Assembly (NCBI RefSeq): GCF_009184895.1
Contig: NZ_WESE01000003.1
Span: forward strand, 310,001-374,000
DNA from: Nostocoides sp. F2B08
Lineage (GTDB): Bacteria > Actinomycetota > Actinomycetes > Actinomycetales > Dermatophilaceae
Length of the DNA stretch: 64,000 nucleotides
Direction of reading: 5' to 3'
Below, one piece after another: positions 10,548 through 18,844 of the stretch. Position 1 is the stretch's first letter; every line of letters begins with the position of its first letter. Below the pieces are notes generated by a model. That model made no database searches. It was not told the origin of the DNA and saw only the letters and a program-made list of their open reading frames with translations. Both the position numbers and the translations under genes were made by a program.

Positions 10548-11995
10548 TGGCGCGCCAGCCGAACGAGGCGTCGGCGGCCGCGTCAGCGGCGACCCGACCC
10601 AAGGTCGACAAGGCGAACGACCCGCGCAACCCGCGGACCCGGCTCGCCGCGTTCTTCGACGAGGGCTCGCTGGAGCTCATCACCCCCGAGGACGACTCAG
10701 GCTTCCTGGCCGCAACCGGGACGGCCGACGGGGCGCCCGTCGTCGCGTTCTGCTCGGATGCCACGATCCAGGGCGGGGCGATGGGCATCGAGGGATGCAA
10801 GGTCATCCTCACGGCCTACGAGCGGGCGCTGGCCGACGGCATCCCGGTCGTGGGCATCTGGCACTCCGGTGGGGCCCGCCTCGCCGAGGGCGTGGCCTCA
10901 CTGCACGCCGTCGGCGAGGTGTTCGCGATCATGACCCGCGCCTCGGGCGTGGTGCCGCAGATCTCGATCGTCATCGGCGCGGCGGCCGGTGGGGCGGCCT
11001 ATGGGCCGGCCCTGACGGACATCGTCATCCTCGCTCCCGAAGGACGCATCTTCGTCACGGGACCGGACGTCGTCCGCTCCGTCACGGGTGAGTCGGTGGA
11101 CGCACTGCGCCTCGGTGGTCCGGAGCCGCACGGTCGGCGTTCCGGCGTCGTGCACGTGCTCGCCGACTCCACCGACGACGCCTACGCGCGCGGTCGGATC
11201 CTCTGCGACCTCCTCGTGAACCAGGGAGCGTTCGACGCCGACGGCGTCGTGGACTCGGACCTGTCCGCGCAGTTCCCCGAGTCGAGCAAGCGGGCCTACG
11301 ACGTGCATCCGGTCATCGAGGACCTCCTCGACGACGGTGCGCCGACGCAGGAGCTGCACCCGAAGTGGGCACCGAACATCGTCACACAGCTGGGCCGGTT
11401 CGGCGGCCGGACCGTCGGGGTCATCGCGAACAACCCGATGCGGCTCGGCGGGTGCCTGGACTCCCCCTCGGCGGAGAAGGCGGCGCGGTTCGTGCGGATG
11501 TGCGATGCGTTCGGGGTGCCGCTCGTCGTCCTCGTCGACGTCCCCGGTTACCTGCCGGGCGTCGGCCAGGAGTGGGACGGCGTGGTCCGCCGAGGCGCCA
11601 AGCTGCTGCACGCCTTCGCCGAGGCGGTGGTCCCTCGGGTGACTCTCGTGACCCGCAAGACCTATGGGGGTGCGTACATCGCGATGAACGCTCGCGCCCT
11701 CGGAGCGACGCGCGTCTTTGCATGGCCGACCGCGCACGTGGCCGTGATGGGCTCGGTCGCCGCGATCCGGGTGCTGCACCGCAGGCGGCTCGCGGAGGTG
11801 GACGATGCGGACCGCCCGGCCGTCGAGCAGCAGCTCGCCGACGAGCACGACAAGCTCTCCGGGGGTCTGCCGCGGGCGGTCGAGATGGGAGTCGTCGACG
11901 AGATCGTCGAGCCCACCGCGACGCGCTCGGCCCTCGTGCGGGCCCTCGCCGCGGCCCCGCAGCGACGCGGACAGCACGGGAACATCCCGCTCTGA
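10547..11995 (+). CDS. accD: Acyl-CoA carboxylase beta (carboxyltransferase) subunit, AccD6-like
   Basis: Transfers CO2 from biotin on a separate alpha subunit to acetyl-CoA (or propionyl-CoA), making malonyl-CoA for the enzymes encoded just upstream. The 482 residues form the two-halved carboxyltransferase fold with glycine-rich oxyanion loops (IGAAAGGAAYGP and later KTYGGAYIAMN). Its position at the end of a fabD-acp-fabF cluster matches accD6 of mycobacteria. No biotin carboxylase is encoded in the window, so the partner lies elsewhere. ATG 10547 overlaps the fabF stop by one base. Acetyl- versus propionyl-CoA preference is inferred only from context. Confidence 0.9.
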   Translation: MARQPNEASAAASAATRPKVDKANDPRNPRTRLAAFFDEGSLELITPEDDSGFLAATGTADGAPVVAFCSDATIQGGAMGIEGCKVILTAYERALADGIPVVGIWHSGGARLAEGVASLHAVGEVFAIMTRASGVVPQISIVIGAAAGGAAYGPALTDIVILAPEGRIFVTGPDVVRSVTGESVDALRLGGPEPHGRRSGVVHVLADSTDDAYARGRILCDLLVNQGAFDADGVVDSDLSAQFPESSKRAYDVHPVIEDLLDDGAPTQELHPKWAPNIVTQLGRFGGRTVGVIANNPMRLGGCLDSPSAEKAARFVRMCDAFGVPLVVLVDVPGYLPGVGQEWDGVVRRGAKLLHAFAEAVVPRVTLVTRKTYGGAYIAMNARALGATRVFAWPTAHVAVMGSVAAIRVLHRRRLAEVDDADRPAVEQQLADEHDKLSGGLPRAVEMGVVDEIVEPTATRSALVRALAAAPQRRGQHGNIPL

Positions 11996-12018
11996 GGCGG
12001 GCAGCTGACGGTGCACCT

Positions 12019-12053
12019 CGAGGCCCCCGGGACGTCGGTCTCCGGGGGCCTCG
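12019..12053 (+). terminator. Hairpin terminator of the FAS II operon
   Basis: CGAGGCCCCCGG (12019-12030) pairs perfectly with CCGGGGGCCTCG (12042-12053) across an 11-nt loop, 23 nt after the accD stop and before the convergent DUF3145 gene. Confidence 0.8.
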
Positions 12054-12101
12054 GCCGTGAAAGTGGGCCGTCGCGCGGGCGGCGTGGGAGTCCTGCCCCG
12101 G

Positions 12102-12635
12102 TCAGCCGACCTTGTGCAGCCAGCGGACTGGGGCGCCCTCGCCGGCGTGCCGGAAGATGTCCAACTCGGCGTCATGGTCGGAGCCGAGGCACTCCTCGAT
12201 CATCTCGGCCATCGCCTCGCCGCTGCCCTGGGCGAGCCGGATGATCTCGCGCAGCCGGTCCTCGCCGATGACGAGGTCTCCGTTCGCGGAGGTGCGCGTG
12301 TGCAGGATCCCCAGGCTGGGTGTGTAGGACCACCGGGCGCCATCGACTCCGGGGCTCGCGTCCTCGGTGATCTCGTAGCGGATACCGGCGAAGCCCTTGA
12401 GCGCGGACGCGACGGCGGCGCCGGTGCCTGGGGCGCCGGTCCATGACAGATCGGCCCGCATCATTCCGGGCCCGGCGGGCTGGTCGCGCCAGTCGAGGCT
12501 GACCCGCGAACCGAGCACGCTCTCGAGCGCCCACTGGATGTGGGCGCACAGCGCTTTAGGCGTCGCGTGGATGAACACGACGCCACGGGTCCAGCCGGCG
12601 CGGGACGCGCCGGTGGGGTTGGGTAGCACGGACAT
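12102..12635 (-). CDS. DUF3145 family protein
   Basis: A 177-residue protein of the actinobacterial DUF3145 family, recognised by FIHATPKALCAHIQWALE near the N-terminus and the following W-DWR-QPA-PG pattern. No function is established for the family that I can name. ATG 12635 is preceded by a good GGTGAGGAGA ribosome site; an in-frame ATG at 12677 lacks one. It lies convergent to the FAS II operon, and a DUF3145 gene is also found close to the mycobacterial aceE-fabD-acp-kas cluster. A housekeeping link to lipid metabolism is therefore possible but unproven. Confidence 0.85.
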   Translation of the reverse strand: MSVLPNPTGASRAGWTRGVVFIHATPKALCAHIQWALESVLGSRVSLDWRDQPAGPGMMRADLSWTGAPGTGAAVASALKGFAGIRYEITEDASPGVDGARWSYTPSLGILHTRTSANGDLVIGEDRLREIIRLAQGSGEAMAEMIEECLGSDHDAELDIFRHAGEGAPVRWLHKVG

Positions 12636-12694
12636 CCGGGTCTCCTCACCTGCGATGGACGTCTTCCCCAACGCCACGGCAGTCGTGCTGAGCC

Positions 12695-12773
12695 TGGATC
12701 CGGTCTGCTGCTCGGTATGCGGTTGTCACCGGATCCATCTGTCACACCCGTCACGGGAGTAAGCAGATGTCAC
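12695..12773 (-). promoter_or_regulatory. Repeat-rich upstream region of the DUF3145 gene
   Basis: The 280-nt interval 12636-12915 has no gene. It holds a perfect 10-bp inverted repeat TGGATCCGGT/ACCGGATCCA (12695-12704, 12728-12737), a second dyad CATCTG/CAGATG (12736-12741, 12764-12769), and four GTCAC repeats starting at 12725, 12741, 12750 and 12769 (GTGAC on the gene's strand). This looks like a regulator-binding array, factor unknown. Confidence 0.4.
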
Positions 12774-12900
12774 CGTTCGCCTATTCTGCACCATGTTGCA
12801 CAGTGGCACCAGTACCCGTTGCTAGGCTCTCTCTACCGAGGGGCGATCGCGCGGGAGGACCGGTCGAGCTCCTGCGATCGGAACCGAGGTCGCGGCTGTG

Positions 12901-12906
12901 TAGCCT
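12901..12906 (+). promoter_or_regulatory. -10 element of tRNA-Met
   Basis: TAGCCT ends 9 nt before the tRNA 5' end. A second candidate, TAGGCT with an upstream TTGCAC, lies at 12823-12828 and could give a longer precursor. Confidence 0.45.
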
Positions 12907-12915
12907 GTGCGCCGA

Positions 12916-12992
12916 GGGGCGTTAGCTCAGTCGGTCAGAGCAGCGGACTCATAATCCGTCGGTCGTCGGTTCAAGCCCGACACGCCCCACCA
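12916..12992 (+). tRNA. tRNA-Met (anticodon CAU)
   Basis: A 77-nt cloverleaf with acceptor arm GGGGCGT/ACGCCCC, D-arm AGCTCAG, anticodon loop CTCATAA, TpsiC loop GGTTCAAGC and an encoded CCA end. A CAU anticodon fits elongator tRNA-Met; a lysidine-modified tRNA-Ile2 has the same gene-level anticodon and cannot be excluded. The convergent patatin gene ends 1 nt after the CCA. Confidence 0.95.
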
Positions 12993-12993
12993 C

Positions 12994-14001
12994 TCACTCC
13001 CAGGTGCGGTAGGTGTCTAGGTAGTCCTCCCAGTCCCATGCGGCCAGGAACCGGCTGGCCGCCGTCCGGCCGTTCGCGAACAGCGTTGCGACCTGGGCCT
13101 GGCTGAGGCCGAAGTCGACCGGGTTGACCCCAGCGGTGTCGACCTGCATGGTCCGGACCTTGACCCACGGCTTTGCGAGATGAGCCTGGTCCCGGCCCAC
13201 GATCGCTGTCATCGCGACATTCGCGGCCAGCGCGACCGGACCGTGCTTGAACAGCCCCGCTATCGGAAGGAGCTTGGCCGCATCCATGGGGAGGACCGGC
13301 AGGAGCTTGACCCCGAATGTCGGCCAGCGCGGCCGTTGGCCATCGGTTCGGTCGAGAACGTCGATCGGGAAGTTGGACAGGACGCCGCCGTCGACGAGGG
13401 TCGACGTCGTGCCGTCAGCGGCGGTCAAGGTGGCCGGCTCGTAGAAGAACGGGATGGACATGGACGCTCGGACGGCGTCGGCCACGAGCTGTCGGTCCGG
13501 ATCGAGGCCGTAGGCAGGCTCGTAGTCCCACGGGAAGTACCTGAGCTCACCCTTCGTGATGTCGGTCGCGGTGACGACGAGCCGGTACCGGCGCTCGGGC
13601 GGGAGCGAGGTGTGCGGGTCGTCCTCGATGGCGAGGTCGCCGAACGTTTCGACTCCGCACTCGTCGACGAGCAGGTTGCCGAGCCACTCCCGCAGATACT
13701 CACCTTCGAAGACACCGTCGTCCGTCAGCAGGGACAGCAGCGGCCCACCGACCGGAATCCGGTCCAGCACGGACCGGTCGGCGAAGCGCCGGTAGTCCAC
13801 GGTCGTCATGATGTCGGTCATCCGAGACGCTGGCATGCCGGCTGCCACCAGCGCCCCCACGATCGAACCGGCCGACGTGCCCGCGACTCTCGGGAAGGTG
13901 TATCCAGCCTCCGAGAGCACCGAGATCGCGCCGACGTGGCCGATGCCGAGGACCCCGCCGCCTTCGAGGACGAGGTCGGCGGCGAGCGATGTCTCACTCA
14001 C
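12994..14001 (-). CDS. Patatin-like phospholipase
   Basis: A 335-residue lipid acyl hydrolase with all patatin elements: the glycine-rich oxyanion stretch EGGGVLGIGHVGA near residue 13, nucleophile S43 in GTSAG and catalytic D204 in DGG. There is no signal peptide or transmembrane helix, so it probably acts on membrane or storage lipids from the cytoplasmic side. The start is GTG 14001 (SETSLAADLVLEGGG follows), with only a weak AGG upstream. The stop lies 1 nt from the tRNA-Met CCA end, so any tRNA transcript must end inside this gene's 3' region. The substrate is unknown. Confidence 0.88.
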   Translation of the reverse strand: MSETSLAADLVLEGGGVLGIGHVGAISVLSEAGYTFPRVAGTSAGSIVGALVAAGMPASRMTDIMTTVDYRRFADRSVLDRIPVGGPLLSLLTDDGVFEGEYLREWLGNLLVDECGVETFGDLAIEDDPHTSLPPERRYRLVVTATDITKGELRYFPWDYEPAYGLDPDRQLVADAVRASMSIPFFYEPATLTAADGTTSTLVDGGVLSNFPIDVLDRTDGQRPRWPTFGVKLLPVLPMDAAKLLPIAGLFKHGPVALAANVAMTAIVGRDQAHLAKPWVKVRTMQVDTAGVNPVDFGLSQAQVATLFANGRTAASRFLAAWDWEDYLDTYRTWE

Positions 14002-14041
14002 CGCGCCGACCTGGCCTCAACCGCTCCGCTGCAGAACGCGG

Positions 14042-14269
14042 TCAATGCCACATCTTGCCGCCATCCGGGCCGCCACCACGCTTCTCGGCAAGGTGCTGGA
14101 GGACGTTGTCGGGGATGCCGCCGCTGCCCTCATCGACCAGGCCGGCCCGCTGCATGGACTGTTGCATCGCCGCATTCGGCTCGCCCGCGTCCCCCGACCT
14201 GATGAACTCGTCCTGCTCCTCGCTGCTCAAGCCATCCCACCAGCTCTGCACTGCGTCTTGCCTGGTCAC
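14042..14269 (-). CDS. Small hypothetical protein
   Basis: A 75-residue acidic, soluble protein starting with TRQDAVQSWWDGLSSEEQDE after a GTG. It is supported by GAGGAGG about 5 nt upstream, high G+C third positions and a position between two minus-strand genes. The C-terminus is glycine- and lysine-rich (EKRGGGPDGGKMW). I do not recognise a family. It lies 40 nt before the patatin gene and may be cotranscribed with it. Confidence 0.65.
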   Translation of the reverse strand: MTRQDAVQSWWDGLSSEEQDEFIRSGDAGEPNAAMQQSMQRAGLVDEGSGGIPDNVLQHLAEKRGGGPDGGKMWH

Positions 14270-14327
14270 AGGTCCTCCTCGGTCGTGTGGGTGTTCCGGC
14301 TCATGGTGTCGGCTTCCGCCGCGCTTT

Positions 14328-16988
14328 TCAAGGGTTCGTCGGCGTTGGCATCCCAATGGCCGAGGTGGCGAGTGCGATCGTCTGCTCGATGGACATCGAA
14401 GACCCCTTCGTGAAGGCCGCCGTCCACAGGCCGTCCTGAAGCGTCGTGCGGGCGGGTTCGATGAAGCGGTCGAGATGCTGCTGGTCGGGGACCGGACGGG
14501 GGATACCGGCCACCTCTCGCTGCGTCTCTGAGGTGCCGAGCAGGGTCGCTGCCACCTCAGGCGATCCCATTCCGGCGGCCACCGCGGCGGCAGCGTCCAG
14601 CAGGTCGATCGACAACTCGGTGTCACCGAGAGCCACTGCGTCGGCGGCCACCTCCCGAAGGACGGCCGAGGCGCTCTCCGGACCTTCGGAGTGGAGCAAC
14701 GCCACGATGAGGTTGCCCTGGTTGATCGCGACACCCCAGGGGTCCCCTAGCGCCGTGACCAGCTCGATCGCGGTGCGAGCGGCGGTGACGGCACCCGAGT
14801 AGTCCCCTGCGTCGAGCTGCATGTGCACGACATTGGTCAGCGCCATGGCCTCCCGGTGCCGGTCGCCCACCCGACGCGCGATCGACAGACTCCGCTCGAT
14901 CAGCGCACGAGCCTCTTCGAGGTCCCCGGCCTCGCGCCGCGCGATACCGAGACTGTTCGACTCCCTCGCCTCCCGCTCGAGGTCACCGAGACGGTGCGCC
15001 ATGGCCAACGCTCGCTCGAGGGCGAGGCTTCCCGACGACAGATCCAGCTGCTGCACGGCGAGGACCCCTTGCCCGTGCAGCGCGTCGACCACCTCCGGGC
15101 TGTCGGGCACGTCATCGCCGGCGAGGAGGCGTCGCGCCCGCTCGTGCCACCCACGGCCCTCGGCGATGTAGCCGAACCGGTACCAGTACGAGTTCATCGG
15201 TTCGAGCAGGGCGTAGCCGCAGATAGCGCGTTCACCGGCGGGTGCGACGGTCGGGGCGAGGCACCAGTCGAGCGCAGCACGGATGTCCTCTTCGACTGCC
15301 TCCATCCGGTCGAGCGCGCTCATCTGCCGTGGCCCGGTCAACAGCGAGCTGATCTCTGCTGCGACCTGCAGGGACCATCGGGCATGCGCGAGCCGCACCT
15401 GGTCGTGCTCGTCCGACTCCTCCAGGCGGGTACGCGCGAAACGCCGGATGGTCTCCAGCATGAACATCATCGGCTCCCCGTCCGGTCCCTCCACGATCTC
15501 GAGCAGGCTGGCGTCGATCAGGTGAGTGACGACGTCGAGCGGGTCACGGCCGTCCGTGCTCACGACGTCCGCAACGGCGTCGAGGTCGAAACGGCTCGAG
15601 AAGACACCGAGCTGGCGCAACGCGCGCTGACTGTGCGGATCGAGGAGGTCATAGCTCCACGAGATCGTGGCCCACAGGGTGCGGTGCCGCTCTGATCGGT
15701 CGCCGACCACGACCGCCTCGGTCGGTAGGTCGTCGATCCGATGCAGCAGTGCCTTGGGGCTGAGTAGACGTGAACGTGCCGCCGCCAGCTCGATGGCGAG
15801 GGGTAGACCGTCGAGTCGCTCACACAATGCGACCACGTCAGCGACGTTGGCCGGGGTCAGCGCGAAGGTCGGCTTGACCATCCGTGCGCGCCGGAGGAAC
15901 AACGCAACGGCTCCGGTGTCGAGCTCGTCCGGCCTCCGGTCAGCGGAAAGGTCAGGGACGGGGAGGGGTGCGACCGGGTAGAGGTGCTCGTCGGCCAGGT
16001 GCAGGGGGCGACGCGAGGTGGCCAGGATCCTCACCCCCGGGGCTGTCGTCAGCAGTCGGCTGACGACCTCCGACGCATCCGCGATCTGCTCGAGGTTGTC
16101 CAGGACGAGGAGAGCCGAGCGGTGGGCGAGGAAGTCGAGAACCCGCTCCTCCGGTGACTGGTGTGCATCCGCCGGGGCGCTCAGCACGTCGGCGATTCCG
16201 GCCCACATCAGGGCCCGCCGGTCGTAGGCATGCAGGGGGACGAAGTAGGTGTCGCGGGCGTGCCGGCGCTCGAGCTCACCGGCGACGGCGACGGCCAACC
16301 GGGTCTTGCCAGTCCCACCGGTGCCGGTCAACGTCACCAGCCGCACGTTGTCCATGTCGATCGACTCGCAGATCGCAGCGACCTCGTCGGAGCGCCCGAT
16401 CAACTCCGTCGCGTACGTCGGCAGGCTCGCCCCCGTTCCCAGGCTCCGTATCGGCGGATGCTCGTCCTCGACTCCAGGCGCCTGGACGTCGAAGAGGTGC
16501 TCGAGCTCGGTGAGGTCCTTGAGACGGTGAAACCCGAGATCACGCAGCCGGAATTCGCCACCGAAGCCGGCCACCAGTCTCTCGGTGGACTCAGAGACGA
16601 CGATCTGACCGCCGTGAGCGGCACCGGCGATCCGGGCTGCGCGGTGCACGTCGATGCCGATTAAGTCGTCGTCATGCCACTCCGGCTCGCCGGTGTGCAG
16701 TCCGATCCTGACCCGCAACGGCACCTGGCCCGGCCACTCGTGCTCCCTCAGACCGCGCTGTCCGGCGATCGCCGCCGCCACCGCATCCTGCGCTGACGTG
16801 AACACGACGAAGAAGCTGTCCCCCTCGGTTCCCATCTCCCGACCGTCATGGGCCTCGAACGCGGCCCGCAGGATGCGCCGTTGCGCCGACAGCGCCTCAC
16901 CCCACCGGGATCCCAGGCCGTGGAGCAGCGAGGTCGACCCTTCGATGTCGCTGAACAACATCGTCAACGTCCCCGTCGGACCACTCAC
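14328..16988 (-). CDS. Cyclase-domain / AAA ATPase / TPR regulator
   Basis: An 886-residue multidomain protein. Residues 1-170 are a class III nucleotide cyclase domain: metal-binding D14 in FSDIEGST and D57 in GTEGDSFF. The position of the transition-state asparagine is H115 (DVHRAARI), with R119 retained. Residues 195-520 are an NB-ARC-like ATPase with Walker A GTGGTGKT (222-229) and an LLVLDNLEQ Walker B. The rest are TPR-like helical repeats. No C-terminal LuxR DNA-binding domain is seen. Proteins of this build are common in actinobacteria; with His for Asn, cyclase activity is doubtful. GTG 16988 was chosen because AATACT lies 7 nt upstream and the encoded SGPTGTLTMLFSDIEGST is the usual family start. 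Longer in-frame starts up to 17291 overlap the neighbour's upstream region. Signal unknown. Confidence 0.85.
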   Translation of the reverse strand: MSGPTGTLTMLFSDIEGSTSLLHGLGSRWGEALSAQRRILRAAFEAHDGREMGTEGDSFFVVFTSAQDAVAAAIAGQRGLREHEWPGQVPLRVRIGLHTGEPEWHDDDLIGIDVHRAARIAGAAHGGQIVVSESTERLVAGFGGEFRLRDLGFHRLKDLTELEHLFDVQAPGVEDEHPPIRSLGTGASLPTYATELIGRSDEVAAICESIDMDNVRLVTLTGTGGTGKTRLAVAVAGELERRHARDTYFVPLHAYDRRALMWAGIADVLSAPADAHQSPEERVLDFLAHRSALLVLDNLEQIADASEVVSRLLTTAPGVRILATSRRPLHLADEHLYPVAPLPVPDLSADRRPDELDTGAVALFLRRARMVKPTFALTPANVADVVALCERLDGLPLAIELAAARSRLLSPKALLHRIDDLPTEAVVVGDRSERHRTLWATISWSYDLLDPHSQRALRQLGVFSSRFDLDAVADVVSTDGRDPLDVVTHLIDASLLEIVEGPDGEPMMFMLETIRRFARTRLEESDEHDQVRLAHARWSLQVAAEISSLLTGPRQMSALDRMEAVEEDIRAALDWCLAPTVAPAGERAICGYALLEPMNSYWYRFGYIAEGRGWHERARRLLAGDDVPDSPEVVDALHGQGVLAVQQLDLSSGSLALERALAMAHRLGDLEREARESNSLGIARREAGDLEEARALIERSLSIARRVGDRHREAMALTNVVHMQLDAGDYSGAVTAARTAIELVTALGDPWGVAINQGNLIVALLHSEGPESASAVLREVAADAVALGDTELSIDLLDAAAAVAAGMGSPEVAATLLGTSETQREVAGIPRPVPDQQHLDRFIEPARTTLQDGLWTAAFTKGSSMSIEQTIALATSAIGMPTPTNP

Positions 16989-16993
16989 TCGCG

Positions 16994-17001
16994 ACAGTAT
17001 T
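16994..17001 (-). promoter_or_regulatory. -10 region of the cyclase/ATPase gene (leaderless)
   Basis: The minus strand reads AATACTGT here: AATACT is 7 nt and TACTGT 5 nt before GTG 16988. Confidence 0.45.
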
Positions 17002-17166
17002 ACCCGTCCTGCCCGCCCTGTCACCGAGATTCGGTCGAACGACGGGGTGTCGCACCCTCTCCACGGATAGGCCATCATGGGGGCGTTCCTGCAGGTGAGC
17101 TCACCTGGCTCCGCCGAGTGCCCACGGGTTCGCACGTGCGCTCCGACACCGCCCCCGAGGAGAACC

Positions 17167-17739
17167 ATGCCGACGTCGCTGCCCGCCGACACCGCCCTGG
17201 TCGTCGTGGACGTCCAGTCCGGCTTCGACGACCCGACATGGGGACGGCGCAACAATCCCGCGTGCGATGACAACATCGCCCGGCTCATCAAGGCCTTCTC
17301 TCGCAGCGGCCGACCGGTGGTCTATGTCCGCCACGACTCCCGGGATCCGTCGAGCCCGCTGCACCCCGCGTCGGAGGGGAACGCTCTCAAGCCCTACCTC
17401 GGGGAACATCGACCTGACGTGGTCATCAGCAAGTCGGTGAACTCATCCTTCCACGGCAGCCCGGACCTGCACGAGTGGCTTACGAGGGCCGGTGTCACCG
17501 GAGTCGTCATCGCCGGAATCACGACGAACCACTGCTGCGAGACGACGGCCAGGGTCGGCGGCAACCTCGGCTACACCGTCCACTTCGCCCTGGATGCGAC
17601 ACACACCTTCGACCGAGAGTCACCCGACGGCACCCTCCTGACCGCCGACGAGCTCTCGCGTGCGACCGCCACCAACCTGCACGGCGAGTTCGCCACGGTG
17701 GTGACGACCGAGGAGGTGCTCAGCGCACTTCGGGGGTGA
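17167..17739 (+). CDS. Cysteine hydrolase, isochorismatase family
   Basis: A 190-residue hydrolase with the complete family triad: D15 in VVVDVQSGF, K89 in VISKSVNSS and nucleophile C123 in GITTNHCCETTAR. Members cleave amides such as nicotinamide or pyrazinamide, or isochorismate; the substrate here cannot be read off. The start ATG 17167 follows GAGGAGA, and 30 upstream in-frame residues are low-complexity and not conserved-looking. Divergent from the cyclase/ATPase gene; no operon partner follows, only a pseudogene on the other strand. Confidence 0.9.
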   Translation: MPTSLPADTALVVVDVQSGFDDPTWGRRNNPACDDNIARLIKAFSRSGRPVVYVRHDSRDPSSPLHPASEGNALKPYLGEHRPDVVISKSVNSSFHGSPDLHEWLTRAGVTGVVIAGITTNHCCETTARVGGNLGYTVHFALDATHTFDRESPDGTLLTADELSRATATNLHGEFATVVTTEEVLSALRG

Positions 17740-17885
17740 AGGCGCTGACGAGCCACCCAACCCTCTACCGTGTGAAACCCGACGGGGCGCCACGCTGCCG
17801 TCCAGGACGCGGTCACCGCACTCCGGATGACGGTCTCGCTGCGCCCTCGTGAGGTCGCCGAGGCCGCCGATCCGGGGTGGCAATC

Positions 17886-18324
17886 TCACCCGTCAGCGGG
17901 CGGGTGATCCTGGACGACGATCGTGACGAACCCCAGGGCGTGGCGGTAGGCCTCCAGCCACGCAGAGCGGTGGGCTCGGGCCGCTCCAACTCCATTCGTA
18001 GTCGTCCCACTCCTCCCGCGGTGCTGATGTGCCCGTCGACGATCTCGAAGCCAGACTCCGTGACCGCTCGTGTCGCCCCCGCCCGGTCGACCCCCGGAGG
18101 AGTCCACGGAGTCGGGAGGATGGATCTCGGGCGGCACCACGTCGATCGCTGTCACGGGCAGGTCCGAGCGGGCTGCGACCGGCCGACGCACCCAGGCCCC
18201 GGGCCGCAGGCGAGGTCCACCACCGTCCAGCCGCTCAGCACGTCCAGACGAGTCAGCAGGCGCTCGACCGTCACCTCCGAGGGGGAGCGGCCACTGGATG
18301 CCTCCGATGGGCGATGCTGCTCAT
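17886..18324 (-). pseudogene. Decayed SAM-dependent methyltransferase
   Basis: Pieces of one methyltransferase appear in order on the minus strand but in different frames. They are a start at ATG 18324 with RRHPVAAP; SEVTVERLLTRLD and WTVVDLACGPG in a second frame; RRPVAARSDLPVTAIDVVPP in a third; then SGFEIVDGHIS, EEWDDYEWSWSG and finally RSAWLEAYRHALGFVTIVV with a stop at 17886. The SAM-binding DLACGPG and the C-terminal EWSWSG...LGFVT are recognisable. At least four frame changes in about 440 nt make a functional product very unlikely. The neighbouring genes are intact, which argues against poor sequence quality. The family is certain enough; the original substrate is unknown. Confidence 0.75.
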
Positions 18325-18404
18325 GGTTCCTCGATCCACCGCACCATCATCGACACCTCGGAAGCCTCACCACCACCGGTTTTCGACCCGTTGCCCGGGC
18401 CGCG

Positions 18405-18692
18405 CTAGCCCACTCCGCCGGTCGCGGCGAACATGGCCACGACGAGGAGGAGGGCCGCAGCACCGAGCAGCCCACCGACCAGGGTGCGCCACGTGTGCAA
18501 CGGACCGCCTCGGTGCTCGCGAACGAGACCGACGACGCCGAGGGCGACCGCAACGACCGCGACCGGCGCCGCGAGGACATCGCCGATGACCGGGACGATG
18601 ACCAGGACCAGAGCAACGACGCCACAGGTCAGCGTCCAGTCACCGAGCACGTCCCGGGTCGGAGGCCCGGGACGGTCGCGATCGAGGGCCAC
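18405..18692 (-). CDS. Small hypothetical membrane protein
   Basis: A 95-residue protein with a short charged N-terminus and about three hydrophobic segments (roughly residues 20-38, 40-58 and 72-92) joined by REHRGGPLHTW. The layout resembles small DUF4190-type membrane proteins, but I cannot assign it firmly. The start is GTG 18692 after ATGGAGG. It lies between the methyltransferase pseudogene and the ECF sigma factor gene with no tight coupling to either. Confidence 0.7.
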   Translation of the reverse strand: MALDRDRPGPPTRDVLGDWTLTCGVVALVLVIVPVIGDVLAAPVAVVAVALGVVGLVREHRGGPLHTWRTLVGGLLGAAALLLVVAMFAATGGVG

Positions 18693-18844
18693 GACACCTC
18701 CATCGACTCGGCTCTCCTGAGCGCTTCACGACCGGCGCACCCGGGCCGGGCGACCTGCGGATCGGGCGCCAGCCCAACTCAAGCAGGTGTCTGGGGCCGG
18801 ATGGAAGGGCCGGTCCGTCGCCATGGCGCCCCGATCCCTGGGAG

